Shown here: positions 61,764 to 64,000 of the stretch, in pieces | Position numbering within the stretch: the first letter of the stretch is position 1 | Layout: each line of letters begins with the position of its first letter | Assembly: GCF_003729955.1 (NCBI RefSeq) | Contig: NZ_RJTX01000004.1 | Coordinates: 744,001 to 808,000 of the forward strand | Reading direction: 5' to 3' | DNA length: 64,000 nt | Source of the DNA: Chryseobacterium daecheongense | GTDB lineage: Bacteria; Bacteroidota; Bacteroidia; Flavobacteriales; Weeksellaceae | Position numbers and translations under genes: made by a program | Notes under the pieces: model-generated | Database searches by the model: none | What the model was told of the DNA's origin: nothing | What the model saw: only the letters and a program-made list of their open reading frames with translations

Positions 61764-62969
61764 ATGGGTGTTTCCGGAAAAAAGATCCTTATTGCCGTTT
61801 CTGGAGGAATTGCTGCATATAAAATTCATTTTCTGATCAGGGATTTTATAAAGAAAGGAGCCGAAGTTCAGGTGATTATGACTCCTGATGCGGAACATTT
61901 CGTTACCAAGCTCAGTATATCTACACTGTCTAAAAAACCTGTCTACACAGACTTTTACAGTGATAATGGCACATGGAACAGCCATGTGGAAATGGCTTTG
62001 TGGGCAGATGTAATGATTGTGGCTCCCTGTACAGCCAATACATTAGCTAAAATGGTACATGGAATGTGTGATAATCTGGTGATTGCCACTTACATGTCTG
62101 CCAAATGTCCTGTTTTTATTGCTCCGGCAATGGATTTGGATATGTATCAGCATCCGTCTACCAAACAAAATCTTGAATTGGCGGAAGATTACGGGCACTT
62201 CATCATTCCCGCAGAAAACGGGGAATTGGCAAGTGGTTTAATTGGGCAAGGGAGAATGGCGGAGCCGGAAACTATTGCTAAAGCAGTAGAAGATTTTTTT
62301 AATTCAGGAAGTACAAATAAAAGTCTTGAAGGAAAAACTGTTTTAATTACAGCTGGGCCCACTTATGAAGCCATTGATCCCGTAAGGTTTATTGGGAATC
62401 ATTCCTCTGGGAAAATGGGCTTTTCTCTGGCGGAAGAAGCGTCCAAAAGAGGAGCGAAAGTTATTTTGATTTCCGGGCCAAGCTCTCAGGTGATCAATGA
62501 TCAAAATGTAGAACTTCACAGAGTGACTTCTGCAAAAGAAATGTTGGTAAAAGTATTTGAGTTCTATGAAAATGCAGATATTGCTATTGCCAGTGCTGCC
62601 GTCGCAGATTATGCACCGAAAGAAGTAGCCAAAGAAAAAATTAAAAAGAATGATGACAGCTTAACTATTGAATTGGTTAAAAACCCCGATATCCTTAAAA
62701 CGATGGGAGAGAAAAAATCTCACCAATTTTTGGTAGGATTTGCCTTGGAAACCCAGAATGAAGAAGAAAATGCCAAAGGAAAACTGGAAAAGAAAAACCT
62801 GGATATGATTGTTCTGAATTCTCTCCGCGATGAAGGAGCCGGCTTTAAAAACGATACCAATAAAATAAAAATATTTACTAAGACGGAAAAAAAGGAGTTT
62901 GACCTGAAATCTAAGGATGATGTGGCGAAGGATATCCTCAATTTTGTTGAAAGTCAGCTTTTAAAATAG
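61764..62969 (+). CDS. coaBC: Phosphopantothenoylcysteine decarboxylase / phosphopantothenate-cysteine ligase
   Basis: CoaBC carries out two steps of coenzyme A synthesis from 4'-phosphopantothenate. The 401-residue protein has the N-terminal flavoprotein (CoaC) domain with AVSGGIAAYKIHFLIRDFIK, the active-site His region (NSHVEMALWADVMIVAPCTANTLAKM) and APAMDLDMYQHPS. The CoaB domain begins LITAGPTYEAIDPVRFIGNHSSGKMG and has the CTP-site AAVADYAPKEVAKEKIKK and GFALETQ blocks. It follows rpoZ after a 114-nt gap with a hairpin. Confidence 0.97.
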   Translation: MGVSGKKILIAVSGGIAAYKIHFLIRDFIKKGAEVQVIMTPDAEHFVTKLSISTLSKKPVYTDFYSDNGTWNSHVEMALWADVMIVAPCTANTLAKMVHGMCDNLVIATYMSAKCPVFIAPAMDLDMYQHPSTKQNLELAEDYGHFIIPAENGELASGLIGQGRMAEPETIAKAVEDFFNSGSTNKSLEGKTVLITAGPTYEAIDPVRFIGNHSSGKMGFSLAEEASKRGAKVILISGPSSQVINDQNVELHRVTSAKEMLVKVFEFYENADIAIASAAVADYAPKEVAKEKIKKNDDSLTIELVKNPDILKTMGEKKSHQFLVGFALETQNEEENAKGKLEKKNLDMIVLNSLRDEGAGFKNDTNKIKIFTKTEKKEFDLKSKDDVAKDILNFVESQLLK

Positions 62970-63027
62970 ATAAAGTGTTCAATTAATCACTTCATCAGCC
63001 AAATGCCTACTAGCAGTGGTGCTTTTG

Positions 63028-63804
63028 TCATACAATTCCAAGGGCCAATAAAACCGAAAAAATTAATAACATCACTCCAACGATTAGCTGTAAGGTCTTT
63101 ATTGTAATCTTTTTAAGAAGTCTGTTTCCTAATACCGCTCCTGCAAATGCAGAAAGGGTCGCTGAAATTAAAAGCGTGTAATCTATTTTATCGCCCACTT
63201 TTAAGATATCAGCCGAATAGACAGTTAGTCTTGAAATATCAATAAGAACAGCAATAACAACACCAGTTGCAATAAATGCCTCCTTTGTCAAATTAGCTCT
63301 TATCAAGAATGCGGTTCTTAAAGCTCCCTGATTTCCTGACAGCCCACCAAAAAAGCCACTCAACAAACCACCTAATGGGATGTATTTTTCGTCAAAGTCG
63401 AGTTTGACTAATTTCGGGACAATATCAAACAGAGAAAAGATAAATAGTAATATTGCAATAATCAGCTTTACTGGAGTTATGTAAAATATTTTGTCTGAGA
63501 TTGCATAAGTATAAAGAGGTGAGATGTTTACAATAAAAGTTAAAACATAAGCACCTAAAAATGCAGAAAGAATTGCAGGAAATCCAAACTTTAAAATAAT
63601 TTGTCGGTTGGCGTTTTTACCAATTAAGGTCAGTTTAAAAATATTGTTGAGAAAATGTACTACTGCTGTCAATGCGATGGCGAGATCAATAGGAAAGAAG
63701 ATGGCAAATACCGGAACTAATAAAGTTCCAAGTCCGAAACCTGAAAAAAATGTCAGTCCGGAACCGAGTAAGGCAAAAAGGCATATTATTATGTATTCAG
63801 TCAT
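63028..63804 (-). CDS. TauE/SafE-family sulfite/anion permease
   Basis: A 258-residue inner-membrane protein of the TauE/SafE family with eight hydrophobic segments. LLGSGLTFFSGFGLGTLLVPVFAIFFPIDLAIALTAVVHFLNNIFKL has the family's 'sGfG.g.llvP....f.p...Aia.t...h..n...k' signature, and GLLSGFFGGLSGNQGALRTAFL the inner repeat. Family members export sulfite, sulfoacetate or other anions. It is on the opposite strand from coaBC and is not in a sulfur cluster; its tie to the CstB-like operon is only by function. Confidence 0.85.
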   Translation of the reverse strand: MTEYIIICLFALLGSGLTFFSGFGLGTLLVPVFAIFFPIDLAIALTAVVHFLNNIFKLTLIGKNANRQIILKFGFPAILSAFLGAYVLTFIVNISPLYTYAISDKIFYITPVKLIIAILLFIFSLFDIVPKLVKLDFDEKYIPLGGLLSGFFGGLSGNQGALRTAFLIRANLTKEAFIATGVVIAVLIDISRLTVYSADILKVGDKIDYTLLISATLSAFAGAVLGNRLLKKITIKTLQLIVGVMLLIFSVLLALGIV

Positions 63805-64000
63805 TTCTGTAACGTCTTAGCAATTACTTGCTATAAACTCCAAATTTAGCAATAATGTTGATATGGAGAGCATCCACCTTCATTACGTCAAATCCTTGTA
63901 GTGGCAGGTCCTTTAAATTTACTATAATACTTTTTGCTTTTAATTTAGTTCTGGTTTAGATTAATTCTGAATTTCTATCGTATACTAAGAATAATTTTAA
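63805..64000. other. Right-edge region with no complete gene seen
   Basis: 196 nt upstream of the TauE gene. It holds no ORF above 30 codons, no tRNA and no clear hairpin. A gene might begin just past the edge. It contains the short inverted pair AGCAATTACTTGCT (63829-63842), of unknown meaning. Confidence 0.4.

Overview
The window is a contiguous piece of an AT-rich Bacteroidota chromosome, most likely Chryseobacterium or a close Weeksellaceae relative. This rests on the gene set (DUF2795, DUF4126, DUF5686, DUF6646, a Bacteroidota-type RpoZ, L21 with a long C-terminal tail, GG-leader bacteriocin-like peptides), the many copies of the Bacteroidota -7 promoter box TAnnTTTG, and the near absence of Shine-Dalgarno sequences. 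The content is largely housekeeping. No insertion sequence, prophage or CRISPR array was seen.

Layout. 1-5.1 kb: the N-terminus of a TonB-dependent receptor, secA, a DUF2795 gene and a nucleotide-sugar epimerase. 5.1-12.8 kb: DUF2797, a large AsmA-like protein, small proteins, an SPL-type radical SAM enzyme, a Cys-rich GG-leader peptide, an isopenicillin N synthase-like oxygenase and an MtfA-like peptidase. 12.8-19.1 kb: menD, pabC/pabB, two related membrane proteins, an AI-2E-type transporter and DUF3820. 19.1-27 kb: uvrB, an S41 protease lipoprotein, a PQQ-type sugar dehydrogenase and a TonB-dependent receptor. 27-34 kb: an operon of DsbA-like protein, FAD monooxygenase and C-S lyase-type aminotransferase, then miaE with DUF502, an acyltransferase and a metalloprotease lipoprotein. 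34-41 kb: rplU-rpmA, a second GG-leader peptide, DUF5686, two tandem tRNA-Asn genes and rseP. 41-47 kb: omega-amidase, a sulfide-handling operon (CstB-like protein, rhodanese, thioredoxin), a HerA-like ATPase and an epsilon-exonuclease fused to a degenerate GIY-YIG region. 47-57 kb: lysA, two secreted TonB_C-like proteins, miaB, then a sigma-54 activator, membrane protein, lptE and acidic-protein run. 57-64 kb: DUF4126, tatD-tcdA-rnpA, a TetR regulator, bamD-rpoZ-coaBC and a TauE/SafE permease.

How the genes work together. Envelope biogenesis dominates (secA, rseP, lptE, bamD, AsmA-like protein, DUF5686, TonB receptors). RNA modification and processing genes (miaA-dependent miaB and miaE, tcdA, rnpA) are scattered. 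menD and pabB/pabC are convergent and both draw on the chorismate/isochorismate branch point. The CstB-like/rhodanese/thioredoxin operon probably turns sulfide and persulfide into thiosulfate, and the TauE permease 20 kb away could export sulfur oxyanions.

No clearly new multi-gene system was found. The most interesting items are two paralogous GG-leader Cys-rich peptides, a perfect palindrome in front of the sulfide operon, a C-S lyase/flavin monooxygenase/DsbA operon, three genes whose promoter box lies 3-4 nt from the start codon (possible leaderless mRNAs), and a possible synteny break after coaBC.
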